From Thiodiazotropha sp040507005 (GTDB taxonomy: Bacteria; Pseudomonadota; Gammaproteobacteria; Chromatiales; Chromatiaceae): a stretch of 64,000 nucleotides of DNA. This document shows, in pieces, positions 25,828 through 34,502 of the stretch (position 1 is its first letter; each line of letters starts with the position of its first letter). The translations under genes and the position numbers were made by a program. Under the pieces are notes generated by a model that saw nothing but the letters and a program-made list of their open reading frames with translations, had not been told where the DNA came from and did no database searches. The stretch is from contig JBEVVS010000114.1 in NCBI GenBank assembly GCA_040507005.1, positions 1 to 64,000 of the forward strand, written 5' to 3'.

Positions 25828-27121
25828 ATTCAAACGGCGGCGTCGTGAACTGATGCGCATGATGGGGCCAGGCAGTATTGCCATCCTGCCCACTGCACCA
25901 CAGCTGATTCGCAATAGAGATGTACACTACCCATACCGCCCCGACAGTGATTTCTACTATTTGACCGGTTTTCCCGAACCCGATGCGGTACTGGTTCTGA
26001 TTCCGGGAAGAAAACAGGCGGAATATATCCTTTTCAACAGGGAGCGGGACCCGGTTAAGGAGCAGTGGGATGGTGCCATTGCGGGACAGGAAGGTGCTTG
26101 TGATGAGTATGAAGCTGATGACTCCTTCCCCATCGGAGACTTGGATGACATCTTGCCGCGCATGCTTGAGCAGTGTGAGCGCATCTTTTACATCATGGGC
26201 TGCAATGCAAAGTTCGATAAGCGCCTCTCGGAGTGGATCAACACCATTCGTTGCGAGGCGCGCAGCGGCGTTCAGGGACCAGTCGAGATCATTGCCCTGG
26301 ATCACTATCTACACGAAATGCGGTTATTTAAGAGCCGTTCTGAGCTGAAGGTTATGCGGCAGGCTGCAAGGATTTCCGCCAAGGCACACAAAAAAGTGAT
26401 GCAGCGCTGTAAACCCGGTGTATGGGAGTATCAACTCGAAGCCGCGTTCGTGCACGAGTGTACGCATTTGGGTGCCAAGACCCAGGCTTATCCCCCGATC
26501 GTCGGAGCGGGCAAAAATGCCTGCACACTTCACTATATCGAGAATGGGGATAAGGCGGGTGACCGGCAGTTGTTACTGATCGATGCCGGCTGCGAGGTGG
26601 ATTACTATGCTTCGGATATCACCCGCACCTATCCGGTAAACGGTAGCTTCAGCGCATCCCAACGACAGTTGTATGAACTGGTATTGGCTGCACAGGAAGC
26701 AGCGATCGCCAAGGTCAAACCGGGCAATCATTGGAATGATCCCCACGATGCAGCGGTTCGTACCATCACTAGGGGTCTGATCAAGCTGGGGATACTCAAG
26801 GGTTCTCTGGCTAAGTTAATACGTGAAGAGAAATATAAGGCCTTTTTTCCGCATCGTACCGGACATTGGATCGGTATGGACGTTCATGATGTGGGGGATT
26901 ACAAGGTCGATGGTGCTTGGCGTTTATTGGAACCGGGTATGGTTTTAACCATCGAACCGGGTATATACATTCCCTCCGGCTCCAAGGGTGTGGCCAAGAA
27001 GTGGTGGAACATCGGCATCCGCATTGAAGATGATGTGGTTGTGACCAAGGACGGCTGTGATGTGTTAACCAAAGATATTGTTAAATCAGTGGCTGAGATT
27101 GAGGCCATTATGGCGGCATGA
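25814..27121 (+). CDS. pepP: Xaa-Pro aminopeptidase
   Basis: This 435-residue M24B metallopeptidase removes N-terminal residues preceding proline. An N-terminal AMP_N domain (FKRRRRELMRMMGPGS onward) is followed by the pita-bread domain. Metal ligands are visible in DAGCEVDYYASDITRTYPV, HRTGHWIGMDVHDVG, and TIEPGIYIP plus a late glutamate in IRIEDDV. I chose ATG 25814, which aligns with the E. coli start and has GGGAG upstream; ATG 25796 and 25784 are alternatives. It overlaps ygfB by 14 bases. Confidence 0.94.
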   Translation: MLKSEFKRRRRELMRMMGPGSIAILPTAPQLIRNRDVHYPYRPDSDFYYLTGFPEPDAVLVLIPGRKQAEYILFNRERDPVKEQWDGAIAGQEGACDEYEADDSFPIGDLDDILPRMLEQCERIFYIMGCNAKFDKRLSEWINTIRCEARSGVQGPVEIIALDHYLHEMRLFKSRSELKVMRQAARISAKAHKKVMQRCKPGVWEYQLEAAFVHECTHLGAKTQAYPPIVGAGKNACTLHYIENGDKAGDRQLLLIDAGCEVDYYASDITRTYPVNGSFSASQRQLYELVLAAQEAAIAKVKPGNHWNDPHDAAVRTITRGLIKLGILKGSLAKLIREEKYKAFFPHRTGHWIGMDVHDVGDYKVDGAWRLLEPGMVLTIEPGIYIPSGSKGVAKKWWNIGIRIEDDVVVTKDGCDVLTKDIVKSVAEIEAIMAA

Positions 27122-27122
27122 T

Positions 27123-28346
27123 ATGACACGGGATTTTGATCTCCTGATCGTTGGTGGTGGCATGGTCGGCGCCAGTCTGGCGCATGCAGTCAGCGGCCAG
27201 GGATTGAAGATCGGTGTCATCGAAGCCTGGCCGCTTGCATCCTCTTCCCAACCCAGTTTTGATGACAGGGTGATCGCCCTATCCTGGGGTAGCCGTGTCA
27301 TCTTGGAGGCAATGGGTGCATGGCAGTCCATCCAGGCTGCCGCGGAACCGATATTGGATATCCACATCTCCGATCGAGGCCACTTCGGTTTTACCCGGCT
27401 TAACCATCAAGAGGAAGGAGTCGAGGCCTTGGGTTATGTGGTGACCGCGCGAGCGCTGGGTGAGGCGCTGCTGCAGGACCTGCTTGATCATAAAGGTGTT
27501 GAATTGATCTGTCCGGCCAGGTTGAAGAGTCTTGCCGTATCTGACACGGAGGTTGAGGTCCGAATCGATCAGGAGAGTGGCGAGAAGCGTCTCAATGCAG
27601 GTCTGTTGGTGGCTGCGGACGGTGGTGAATCCCAGGTCAGGCAGTTTCTATCGATTGGCTTGAAAGAGAAGTCCTATGGCCAAACCGCCATCATTGCCAA
27701 TCTGCGCGCTCAAAAAGCACACCATGGCGTCGCTTATGAGCGATTCACCGATAGTGGCCCTTTGGCGTTATTGCCCATGCTTGATGATCGCCTCTCCATG
27801 GTCTGGACAGCGCAGGATGATCAGGTCGCCGAACTGATGGCTCTGCGGGATGATGCCTTCCTGCTCAGGTTACAGGCGCGTTTCGGTTATCGTCTCGGAG
27901 GTTTATATGAGTTAGGTAAGCGGGTTGCTTACCCACTGCGTTTACGCCAAGCGACTGAGCAGGTTCGTCCCAGAGTCGCCCTGATTGGAAACGCCGCACA
28001 TGCGATTCATCCTGTAACGGGGCAGGGATTCAATCTCGGTCTGCGGGATGTTGCGGTACTCGCAGATCTACTCTCCTCTGCAGCGCAGCGGGGTGATGAT
28101 CCAGGAGATATTGAATTGTTGCAGGAGTATGCGAGTTGGCGCAAAAATGACCAAAACAGTGTTGCCATGATTACCGATAGCCTGGCGCGTTTTTTTGCTA
28201 ATCCATTCGGTCCGCTGCGCCTGCTTCGAAACATGGGTATGGTGGGGCTTGATATTGCTCCCAGTATGAAGCACCTTGTTGCGCGTCAATTCATGGGCTT
28301 GAATGGACGATTGCCAAGATTGGCACGGGGAGTACCTCTTGACTGA
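27123..28346 (+). CDS. ubiH: 2-octaprenyl-6-methoxyphenol hydroxylase UbiH
   Basis: This 407-residue flavin monooxygenase of the UbiH/COQ6 family acts in ubiquinone ring hydroxylation, by E. coli knowledge at C1. FDLLIVGGGMVGASLAHAV is the FAD Rossmann motif, ADGGESQVRQ the DG motif, and ALIGNAAHAIHPVTGQGFNLGLRD the GD-type motif in its UbiH form. ATG 27123 follows the pepP stop by one base. Its end overlaps the ubiI start. The assignment to UbiH rather than UbiI rests on motif wording and gene order. Confidence 0.9.
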   Translation: MTRDFDLLIVGGGMVGASLAHAVSGQGLKIGVIEAWPLASSSQPSFDDRVIALSWGSRVILEAMGAWQSIQAAAEPILDIHISDRGHFGFTRLNHQEEGVEALGYVVTARALGEALLQDLLDHKGVELICPARLKSLAVSDTEVEVRIDQESGEKRLNAGLLVAADGGESQVRQFLSIGLKEKSYGQTAIIANLRAQKAHHGVAYERFTDSGPLALLPMLDDRLSMVWTAQDDQVAELMALRDDAFLLRLQARFGYRLGGLYELGKRVAYPLRLRQATEQVRPRVALIGNAAHAIHPVTGQGFNLGLRDVAVLADLLSSAAQRGDDPGDIELLQEYASWRKNDQNSVAMITDSLARFFANPFGPLRLLRNMGMVGLDIAPSMKHLVARQFMGLNGRLPRLARGVPLD

Positions 28347-29544
28347 CGAAACATACGATCTGATTATCGTAGGTGGCGGTATGGTGGGGGCCGCTTTGGC
28401 CTGTGCTGCTGCCGACGCAGGGATGTCTATCTGTATCCTTGAAGCAAGAGAGCCACAACGCAGTTGGCCATCGGATGAAGTCGATTTGCGCGTCTCCGCT
28501 CTCACGCGCGCCTCTCAACGCATGTTGGAAAACCTGCATATCTGGACCAGGATGACAGAGATGCGCATCAGTCCCTACACCGATATGCAGGTATGGGATG
28601 CAGAGGGCAGCGGGCGCATCCATTTCAGCGCTGCTGATATCGGCGAGCCGGATTTAGGTCATATTGTGGAAAACCGCGTTACCCAGCTTGCACTCTGGGA
28701 ACGCTTGGAGAGGCTGCCCAATATCAGATTGCGTTTCCCGGCGAGCGTAGCGGCGTTACAACTGGAACCGTTGCCGAGGGTGGTTTTACAGAGTGGCGAG
28801 CAAATTACAGCCAAACTCATCGTAGCGGCGGATGGTCGGGATTCGCAAATGCGTGAGATGGCGGATATCGGTATCAAGGGTTGGGATTACGATCAACATG
28901 CCATCGTCGCAACGGTTAAACCCGCGCGCCACCATCAACAGACCGCTAGGCAGCGTTTCATGCCGCGAGGACCATTGGCGCTGCTCCCTATAGATGACGG
29001 GCGTTGCTCTATCGTCTGGTCCACTTCACCGACTCATGCGGATGAGTTGATGGCGCTCTCCGATAGCCTGTTCTGCGATCAACTGACCCTGGCCAGTGAA
29101 GCGATACTGGGTGAGATGGTTGAAGTCGGTCCACGTGGTCTCTTTCCACTGCGACTTGGACATGCCCAAACCTATTGTCGTCCCGGTTTCGTGTTGGTCG
29201 GGGATGCGGCTCATGCCATGCATCCCTTGGCGGGGCAAGGGGTCAACCTCGGCTTCATGGACGCCATGACCCTGGCCGATGTGCTGCTTGAGGCCCATGC
29301 TGCGGGCAGAGCTATAGGATCGATGGCTACCCTAAGACGCTATGAACGGGCGAGAAAGGGGCCGAATATGGCTATGCTGGCGGCGATGGATGCCTTTAAA
29401 AGAGTTTTCAGCAACGATCTGATGCCCCTCAAGCTGATGCGTAACCTGGGCCTGAATTTGGCCGATAGCTCCGGAATTTTGAAACATCAGCTGATACGCC
29501 GGGCCATGGGCATGAGTGGTGAGCTCCCGTCCCTGGCCAGGTGA
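28339..29544 (+). CDS. ubiI: 2-octaprenylphenol hydroxylase UbiI (VisC)
   Basis: The protein has about 401 residues and is a paralogue of the preceding UbiH, with YDLIIVGGGMVGAALACAA, ADGRDSQMREM and the motif VGDAAHAMHPLAGQGVNLGFMDA, closest to UbiI. It hydroxylates the ring at C5 in ubiquinone synthesis. I chose TTG 28339, with GGGGAG six bases before it; ATG 28303 in frame would add 12 residues and lacks a ribosome site. It overlaps ubiH by eight bases. The gcv operon follows after a promoter and riboswitch. Confidence 0.88.
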   Translation: MTDETYDLIIVGGGMVGAALACAAADAGMSICILEAREPQRSWPSDEVDLRVSALTRASQRMLENLHIWTRMTEMRISPYTDMQVWDAEGSGRIHFSAADIGEPDLGHIVENRVTQLALWERLERLPNIRLRFPASVAALQLEPLPRVVLQSGEQITAKLIVAADGRDSQMREMADIGIKGWDYDQHAIVATVKPARHHQQTARQRFMPRGPLALLPIDDGRCSIVWSTSPTHADELMALSDSLFCDQLTLASEAILGEMVEVGPRGLFPLRLGHAQTYCRPGFVLVGDAAHAMHPLAGQGVNLGFMDAMTLADVLLEAHAAGRAIGSMATLRRYERARKGPNMAMLAAMDAFKRVFSNDLMPLKLMRNLGLNLADSSGILKHQLIRRAMGMSGELPSLAR

Positions 29545-29592
29545 CTCTCTTAAAACAGATGATTTCAGGCCCACCAACAAGGTTTTTCGCAA

Positions 29593-29621
29593 TTGGCAAG
29601 CGGTTTGCGGCAAGGTATAGT
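29593..29621 (+). promoter_or_regulatory. Sigma-70-type promoter of the gcv operon
   Basis: TTGGCA at 29593-29598 and TATAGT at 29616-29621 are separated by exactly 17 bases. Both are one or two changes from consensus. Transcription would begin near 29628, just before the first glycine aptamer, which is where a riboswitch promoter is expected. Confidence 0.7.
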
Positions 29622-29635
29622 CGTCAACTCGATCC

Positions 29636-29895
29636 ACCCCCGTGGGAGAGGCCGGCTCAAACCGGCGCCGAAGGCGCAATCCCGCCCGGAATCGCTCAGG
29701 CAAAAGGACCGTGGGGGGTAAGTCGCCTCGTGCAGAGCAATCAACGAGGGATTTAGGTCGACTCTGGAGAGTGGTGCGACGGCACCCACCGAAGGGGCAG
29801 GCGCTAGCTAACACTGTTTGGAATGATCGCGATTGGTGTGCCACCTTAGCGAGCCAGACAGGGGCAGTGCCAAACTCTCAGGTTTTGGACAGAGG
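29636..29895 (+). promoter_or_regulatory. Tandem glycine riboswitch
   Basis: Two glycine aptamers stand in series. The first (29636-29719) is closed by ACCCCC and GGGGGT and contains GGGAGAG, GCCGAAGGCGCAA and CGCTCAGGCAAAAGGACC. The second (about 29760-29895) contains GGAGAGTGG, CACCGAAGGGGCA and CTCTCAGGTTTTGGACAGAGG. These are the conserved P1, P2 and P3 core strings of the gcvT RNA class. An intrinsic terminator follows at once, so the likely mechanism is glycine-dependent antitermination, turning on glycine cleavage when glycine is high. The direction of control is inferred from the class and position. Confidence 0.93.
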
Positions 29896-29932
29896 GGCGG
29901 CGCGGGTGATCTTCATCCGCGCCGCCCTTTTT
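29895..29932 (+). terminator. Expression-platform terminator of the glycine riboswitch
   Basis: A 10-bp GC stem, 29896-29905 with 29917-29926, has an 11-base loop and is followed by TTTTT at 29928-29932. It begins where the second aptamer's closing stem ends, and it lies 24 bases before the gcvT start, so it is placed to be switched by aptamer folding. Confidence 0.82.
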
Positions 29933-29955
29933 GCGTTTTGGACCGGGAGAAGAGA

Positions 29956-31047
29956 ATGAATAAGCAGACCGTTCTTTACGAAACTCACAAGTCGATGGGG
30001 GCCAAACTGGTTCCTTTCGGTGGTTGGGATATGCCATTGCACTACGGCTCACAGTTGGAGGAGCATCATCAGGTTCGACGTGATGCAGGCATGTTCGATG
30101 TGTCGCATATGACTGTTGTCGATATCAAAGGCAACGGTGTTAAACCTTTTTTACGTTACCTGCTGGCCAATGATGTGGATAAATTGAAACATCAGGGTAA
30201 GGCCCTCTATACCTGCATGCTCAACGAATCGGCCGGGGTGGTGGATGACCTTATCGTCTACTTTCTTCACCACAGCTGGTATCGCCTGGTTGTCAACGCC
30301 GGCACCACAGAGAAGGATCTGGCTTGGCTGGAACAGAAATCAGAGGCCTTTGAGGTAACCATCACCCCCCGTCGCGATCTTGCCATGATTGCTGTACAGG
30401 GACCCAATGCCCGCTCCAAAGCATTACCGCTGATGTCGGAAGTTCTGCAACAGACAGCTGCTGACTTGAAGCCGTTCAATGCGGTTGCCGATGCTGAGTG
30501 GTTTGTCGCCCGAACCGGGTATACCGGTGAAGATGGATTCGAGATCATGCTGCCGGCGGATCAGTCCCCCTCTTTCTGGCGAGAATTGAAACAGGCAGGG
30601 GTTGAACCCTGTGGACTCGGCGCCAGGGATACACTGCGCCTGGAAGCAGGTATGAATCTGTATGGCTCCGATATGGACGAAGAGACCTCCCCCCTGGAGT
30701 CCGGGCTTGGCTGGACCATTGCCTGGGATCCGTCGGAGCGGGATTTTGTCGGCCGAACAGCGCTGGAACAACAGCGCAATGATCCGCAAAAGCGACGTTT
30801 CATCGGTTTGGTATTGACCGGACGTGGGGTGCTGCGTAACCATCTAAAGCTGTATGACGGCGAGAGGGAGATTGGTGAGATCACCTCAGGTGGCTATGCT
30901 CCCACAATGGAACGGTCCATCGCATTCGCCCGGGTCCTGCCCGATATCGGTGAGACCTGTGAGGTTGAAATGCGAGGCAAACATGTCAAGGCGCAAGTGG
31001 TAAAACCGCCGTTTGTGCGCAACGGTAAAGCCATCATCGACTTGTAA
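29956..31047 (+). CDS. gcvT: Glycine cleavage system T protein (aminomethyltransferase)
   Basis: This 363-residue protein transfers the methylene group from the GcvH lipoyl-aminomethyl arm to tetrahydrofolate, releasing ammonia. FGGWDMPLHYGSQLEEHH near the N-terminus, FDVSHM and GARDTLRLEAGMNLYG are standard GcvT motifs. ATG 29956 has a GGGAGAAGAG ribosome site; the frame is open further upstream through the riboswitch but this has no coding meaning. It is first in the gcvT-gcvH-gcvPA-gcvPB operon under the glycine riboswitch. Confidence 0.97.
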   Translation: MNKQTVLYETHKSMGAKLVPFGGWDMPLHYGSQLEEHHQVRRDAGMFDVSHMTVVDIKGNGVKPFLRYLLANDVDKLKHQGKALYTCMLNESAGVVDDLIVYFLHHSWYRLVVNAGTTEKDLAWLEQKSEAFEVTITPRRDLAMIAVQGPNARSKALPLMSEVLQQTAADLKPFNAVADAEWFVARTGYTGEDGFEIMLPADQSPSFWRELKQAGVEPCGLGARDTLRLEAGMNLYGSDMDEETSPLESGLGWTIAWDPSERDFVGRTALEQQRNDPQKRRFIGLVLTGRGVLRNHLKLYDGEREIGEITSGGYAPTMERSIAFARVLPDIGETCEVEMRGKHVKAQVVKPPFVRNGKAIIDL

Positions 31048-31109
31048 TCCTGAATGCAATCAACTTATCGGGTTGACCCTGTAATATATTTTCCACGAAG
31101 GTAAGAAAT

Positions 31110-31502
31110 ATGAGCAATACACCTACTGATAGACGCTATGCCAAATCCCACGAATGGATTAAAGATGAAGGCGATGGCAGTTTCACCATCGGTATCACCG
31201 AACATGCACAGGAGTTGCTGGGTGATCTGGTTTTTGTCGACCTGCCCGAAGTGGGTGCCCAGGTGGAGGCCGGCAGCGACTGTGCCGTGGTTGAATCGGT
31301 CAAGGCGGCTTCCGATGTCTACAGCCCGGCCTCGGGTGAAGTCGTCGCCATCAATGAATCCCTCGATGGGGCGCCTGAAACCATCAATGAGGATGCCTAC
31401 GGCAGTGGTTGGATGTTCAAGGTCAAAGTGACGGACACAAGCGGCATGGATGAGCTGCTTGATGCAGGCGGTTACGATGCAATGGTCGCCGAAGAGGAAT
31501 GA
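31110..31502 (+). CDS. gcvH: Glycine cleavage system H protein
   Basis: This 130-residue lipoyl carrier shuttles the aminomethyl intermediate between the P, T and L proteins. The lipoylated lysine sits in VVESVKAASDVYSP, inside the typical lipoyl hairpin. The N-terminus YAKSHEWIKDEGDGSFTIGIT is usual for the family. LipB and LipA, which install this cofactor, are encoded at 55.6-57.3 kb. It is 62 bases after gcvT, in the same operon. Confidence 0.98.
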   Translation: MSNTPTDRRYAKSHEWIKDEGDGSFTIGITEHAQELLGDLVFVDLPEVGAQVEAGSDCAVVESVKAASDVYSPASGEVVAINESLDGAPETINEDAYGSGWMFKVKVTDTSGMDELLDAGGYDAMVAEEE

Positions 31503-31586
31503 ACCCGGTTTCACCCTATTCATCTCTGCTGCGGATCCTCGATTCGCTGGCACAGTGACATATATTTTTTAGCAGACGAGAGAGCG

Positions 31587-32984
31587 ATGCCTTTCATCCC
31601 CCACACAGAAGAAGATATTCAAGAGATGCTGGCGACTATCGGGGTCGAGCATATTGATGCACTATTTGATGAGATACCCGAGGAGTTGCGTTGCGGAGAG
31701 TTGAATGCAATACCTTCAGGTATATCGGAAATGGAGCTTTCCCGACTGATGCAGGCACGTGCCCGTGAAGATGGACAACCACTCTGTTTTATCGGGGCTG
31801 GCGCATATGATCACCATATTCCGGCGGCAGTGTGGGAGCTGACCACCCGCGGTGAGTTCTATACCGCCTATACGCCGTATCAGGCTGAGGCGAGCCAGGG
31901 GACATTGCAACTGCTTTATGAGTTTCAGTCGATGATGACCGCGTTGACCGGCATGGATGTCTCCAATGCATCCCTCTATGATGGCGCATCTGCCTTGGCC
32001 GAAGCGGTGCTGATGGCAGTCAGGGCAAATCGCAAGTCGAAGTCGAAACGCATCCTCGTTCCGCGCAATCTGCATCCCACTTATCGCAAAGTGATCCATA
32101 CCATAGTACGAAACCAGCAGATCGAGTTGGTTGAGGTGGGTTATGCGAGCGGCAGTGGCGAGATCGATAGACAGGATCTGGAGAGTCACAGCGGTGAGGA
32201 TTTCGCTGCATTGATTATTCCGCAACCCAATTTCTTTGGTGTGCTGGAGTCAGTGGATGAGCTGACGGATTGGGCGCACGCAAACAATATGTTGGCTATT
32301 GCGGTGGTGAATCCGCTGGCCATGGCGGTCTTGAAACCGGCTGGTGAATGGGGTGAGCAGGGGGCGGATATCTGTTGTGGTGAAGGTCAGCCGCTGGGTG
32401 CGCCACTGGCCTCCGGCGGACCCTACTTTGGATTTTTATGCAGTACCCAAAAATTGGTGCGGCAGATACCGGGGCGCATCATTGGCAAGACGGTGGACAT
32501 GGATGGAAAAACGGGTTACGCCCTGACACTGCAAGCGAGGGAACAGCATATCCGGCGTTCGAAGGCAACTTCCAACATCTGCACCAATCAAGGTTTGATG
32601 GTGACCGCAGCGACCATCCATATGACCCTGATGGGTAGCGAAGGTCTGCAGCGTGTTGCAGCCGCAAGCCACGCCAACACCGAAAAGCTGACTCGGGTCC
32701 TGACCTCACTGCAAGGCGTGGAAAGTGTGTTCGATGGTGCAGGATTCCATGAGCGTGTAGTGCGTTTGCCTATTGCTGCAAAGAAGGTGCTGCGCGCATT
32801 GGCGGCGCACAACGTGTTAGGTGGTTTCGATCTCAGTGATGACTATCCCGAACTGGGTGATGCGATCCTGGTATGTGCGACTGAACTAAGAACCGATGGT
32901 GATATAGAAAGCTATCGGAGCAAGCTGGAGCGGGTGATTGCATCACAGGTGGAGACACCCTGTCAGCTGAAACCTGATTGGTAA
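31587..32984 (+). CDS. gcvPA: Glycine dehydrogenase (decarboxylating) subunit 1
   Basis: This 465-residue protein is the N-terminal half of the P protein in its two-subunit form. MPFIPHTEEDIQEMLATIGV and FIGAGAYDHHIPAAV are typical of GcvPA. It carries no PLP lysine of its own and needs GcvPB. Together they decarboxylate glycine and pass the aminomethyl group to GcvH. E. coli has a single fused GcvP at this position, so this operon differs from the enteric version. It is ten bases before gcvPB. Confidence 0.96.
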   Translation: MPFIPHTEEDIQEMLATIGVEHIDALFDEIPEELRCGELNAIPSGISEMELSRLMQARAREDGQPLCFIGAGAYDHHIPAAVWELTTRGEFYTAYTPYQAEASQGTLQLLYEFQSMMTALTGMDVSNASLYDGASALAEAVLMAVRANRKSKSKRILVPRNLHPTYRKVIHTIVRNQQIELVEVGYASGSGEIDRQDLESHSGEDFAALIIPQPNFFGVLESVDELTDWAHANNMLAIAVVNPLAMAVLKPAGEWGEQGADICCGEGQPLGAPLASGGPYFGFLCSTQKLVRQIPGRIIGKTVDMDGKTGYALTLQAREQHIRRSKATSNICTNQGLMVTAATIHMTLMGSEGLQRVAAASHANTEKLTRVLTSLQGVESVFDGAGFHERVVRLPIAAKKVLRALAAHNVLGGFDLSDDYPELGDAILVCATELRTDGDIESYRSKLERVIASQVETPCQLKPDW

Positions 32985-32994
32985 TGGTGAGGAT

Positions 32995-34443
32995 ATGATA
33001 TACGAACGTTCACGAAAAGGGCGTCGGGCGACAGCTCAGGCACCACTGGAACAGGCCGACCTGTCAACCATCCCGGCGGCCATGTTGCGAGATAAACAGG
33101 CATCTCTGCCGGAAGTGTCCGAGATGCAGGTGGTGCGTCATTTTACCCAGTTGTCACAGAAGAACTTCTCTATCGACACCCATTTCTACCCCCTGGGTTC
33201 ATGCACCATGAAATACAATCCGCGGGCCTGTAATAGTTTCGCAAGCCTGCCCGGATTGGTCTCAAGGCATCCATTGGCGCCAGAGAGCCACAGCCAGGGC
33301 TTTATGGCATGCCTTTTCGAGCTGCAGGAGATCCTCAAGACTGTGACCGGAATGCATGCGGTCTCCCTGACCCCAGCCGCGGGGGCTCAAGGTGAGTTTG
33401 CCGGCGTTGCGATGATCCGTGCTTATCATGATGCCAGGAATGATACGGCGCGCAGTGAGATCCTGGTGCCCGATGCCGCACATGGCACCAATCCCGCTTC
33501 GGCGGTGATGTGCGGCTATGAGACGCGAGAGATACCCACCGGCGCCGATGGGGATATCGATGTGGAGGCCTTGAAGTCTGCCCTGGGCCCACAGACCGCC
33601 GGCATTATGTTGACCAATCCATCCACCGTGGGCGTCTTTGAACGGCGGATCAAGGAGATTGCCGAATTGGTCCACGCCGCGGGGGGACTACTCTATTACG
33701 ATGGCGCCAACCTGAATGCCATTCTAGGTAAGGTCAGGCCGGGTGACATGGGTTTTGACGTCATCCATATGAATCTGCATAAAACCTTCTCAACCCCCCA
33801 TGGCGGTGGCGGCCCGGGCGCCGGTCCGGTCGGGGTCAGTCAACGTCTCGAACCCTATCTGCCGGTTCCCATGGTCGATTTCGACGGCAGCGACTATCTC
33901 TGGCTGACAGAAAAGGAGAGGCCCGAATCCATGGGGCGCCTCTCCGCGTTTGCCGGCAATGCCGGGGTGTTACTGCGCGCCTATGTGTATGCCCGCCTGC
34001 TGGGGAAAGAGGGGATGCATCGGGTCGCGGAGTTTTCCACCCTGAATGCCAACTATCTGCTCAAGCGGTTGATGGAGGCCGGTTTCGATGCGGCCTATCC
34101 TGAGCGACGTGCCAGTCATGAATTTATCCTCACCTTGAAACGGCAAGCCAAGGAGTTGGGTGTCAACACCATGGATTTTGCCAAGCGCATGCTCGATTAT
34201 GGGGTGCATGCACCAACCACCTATTTCCCCTTGTTGGTCCCGGAGTGTCTGCTGGTGGAACCCACCGAGACAGAGGCCAAGGAGGAGTTGGATAACTTTG
34301 TCGAGATCATGAAGAACATCCAGCAGGAGGCGGAAACCCAACCTGAGATGGTCAAGCAGGCGCCCCATACCATGCCGGTGAAAAGGCTGGACGATGTGCG
34401 TGCCGCAAGAGAGCTCGATCTGGCCTGGAGAGGGGAAGAGTAG
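32995..34443 (+). CDS. gcvPB: Glycine dehydrogenase (decarboxylating) subunit 2
   Basis: This 482-residue protein is the PLP-binding half of the split P protein. The cofactor lysine is in HMNLHKTFSTPHGGGGPGAGP, at about residue 262. SFYPLGSCTMKYNP-type sequence (here THFYPLGSCTMKYNPR) near residue 65 is a strong GcvPB signature. It works as a heterotetramer with GcvPA. The normal length and intact motifs show the split is the two-subunit form and not a frameshift. It ends the gcv operon, followed 59 bases later by a kinase gene. Confidence 0.97.
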   Translation: MIYERSRKGRRATAQAPLEQADLSTIPAAMLRDKQASLPEVSEMQVVRHFTQLSQKNFSIDTHFYPLGSCTMKYNPRACNSFASLPGLVSRHPLAPESHSQGFMACLFELQEILKTVTGMHAVSLTPAAGAQGEFAGVAMIRAYHDARNDTARSEILVPDAAHGTNPASAVMCGYETREIPTGADGDIDVEALKSALGPQTAGIMLTNPSTVGVFERRIKEIAELVHAAGGLLYYDGANLNAILGKVRPGDMGFDVIHMNLHKTFSTPHGGGGPGAGPVGVSQRLEPYLPVPMVDFDGSDYLWLTEKERPESMGRLSAFAGNAGVLLRAYVYARLLGKEGMHRVAEFSTLNANYLLKRLMEAGFDAAYPERRASHEFILTLKRQAKELGVNTMDFAKRMLDYGVHAPTTYFPLLVPECLLVEPTETEAKEELDNFVEIMKNIQQEAETQPEMVKQAPHTMPVKRLDDVRAARELDLAWRGEE

Positions 34444-34502
34444 ATCTCCTTTCCAGTCATTAGTTTCACAATTCATCAATCTGTTTTCGACAAGAGGTAA
34501 GC

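Noticed and set aside
29833..29955. Upstream extension of gcvT through the second glycine aptamer
   Set aside because: The frame is open by chance; the riboswitch and terminator occupy it, and ATG 29956 has a clear ribosome site and the conserved N-terminus.
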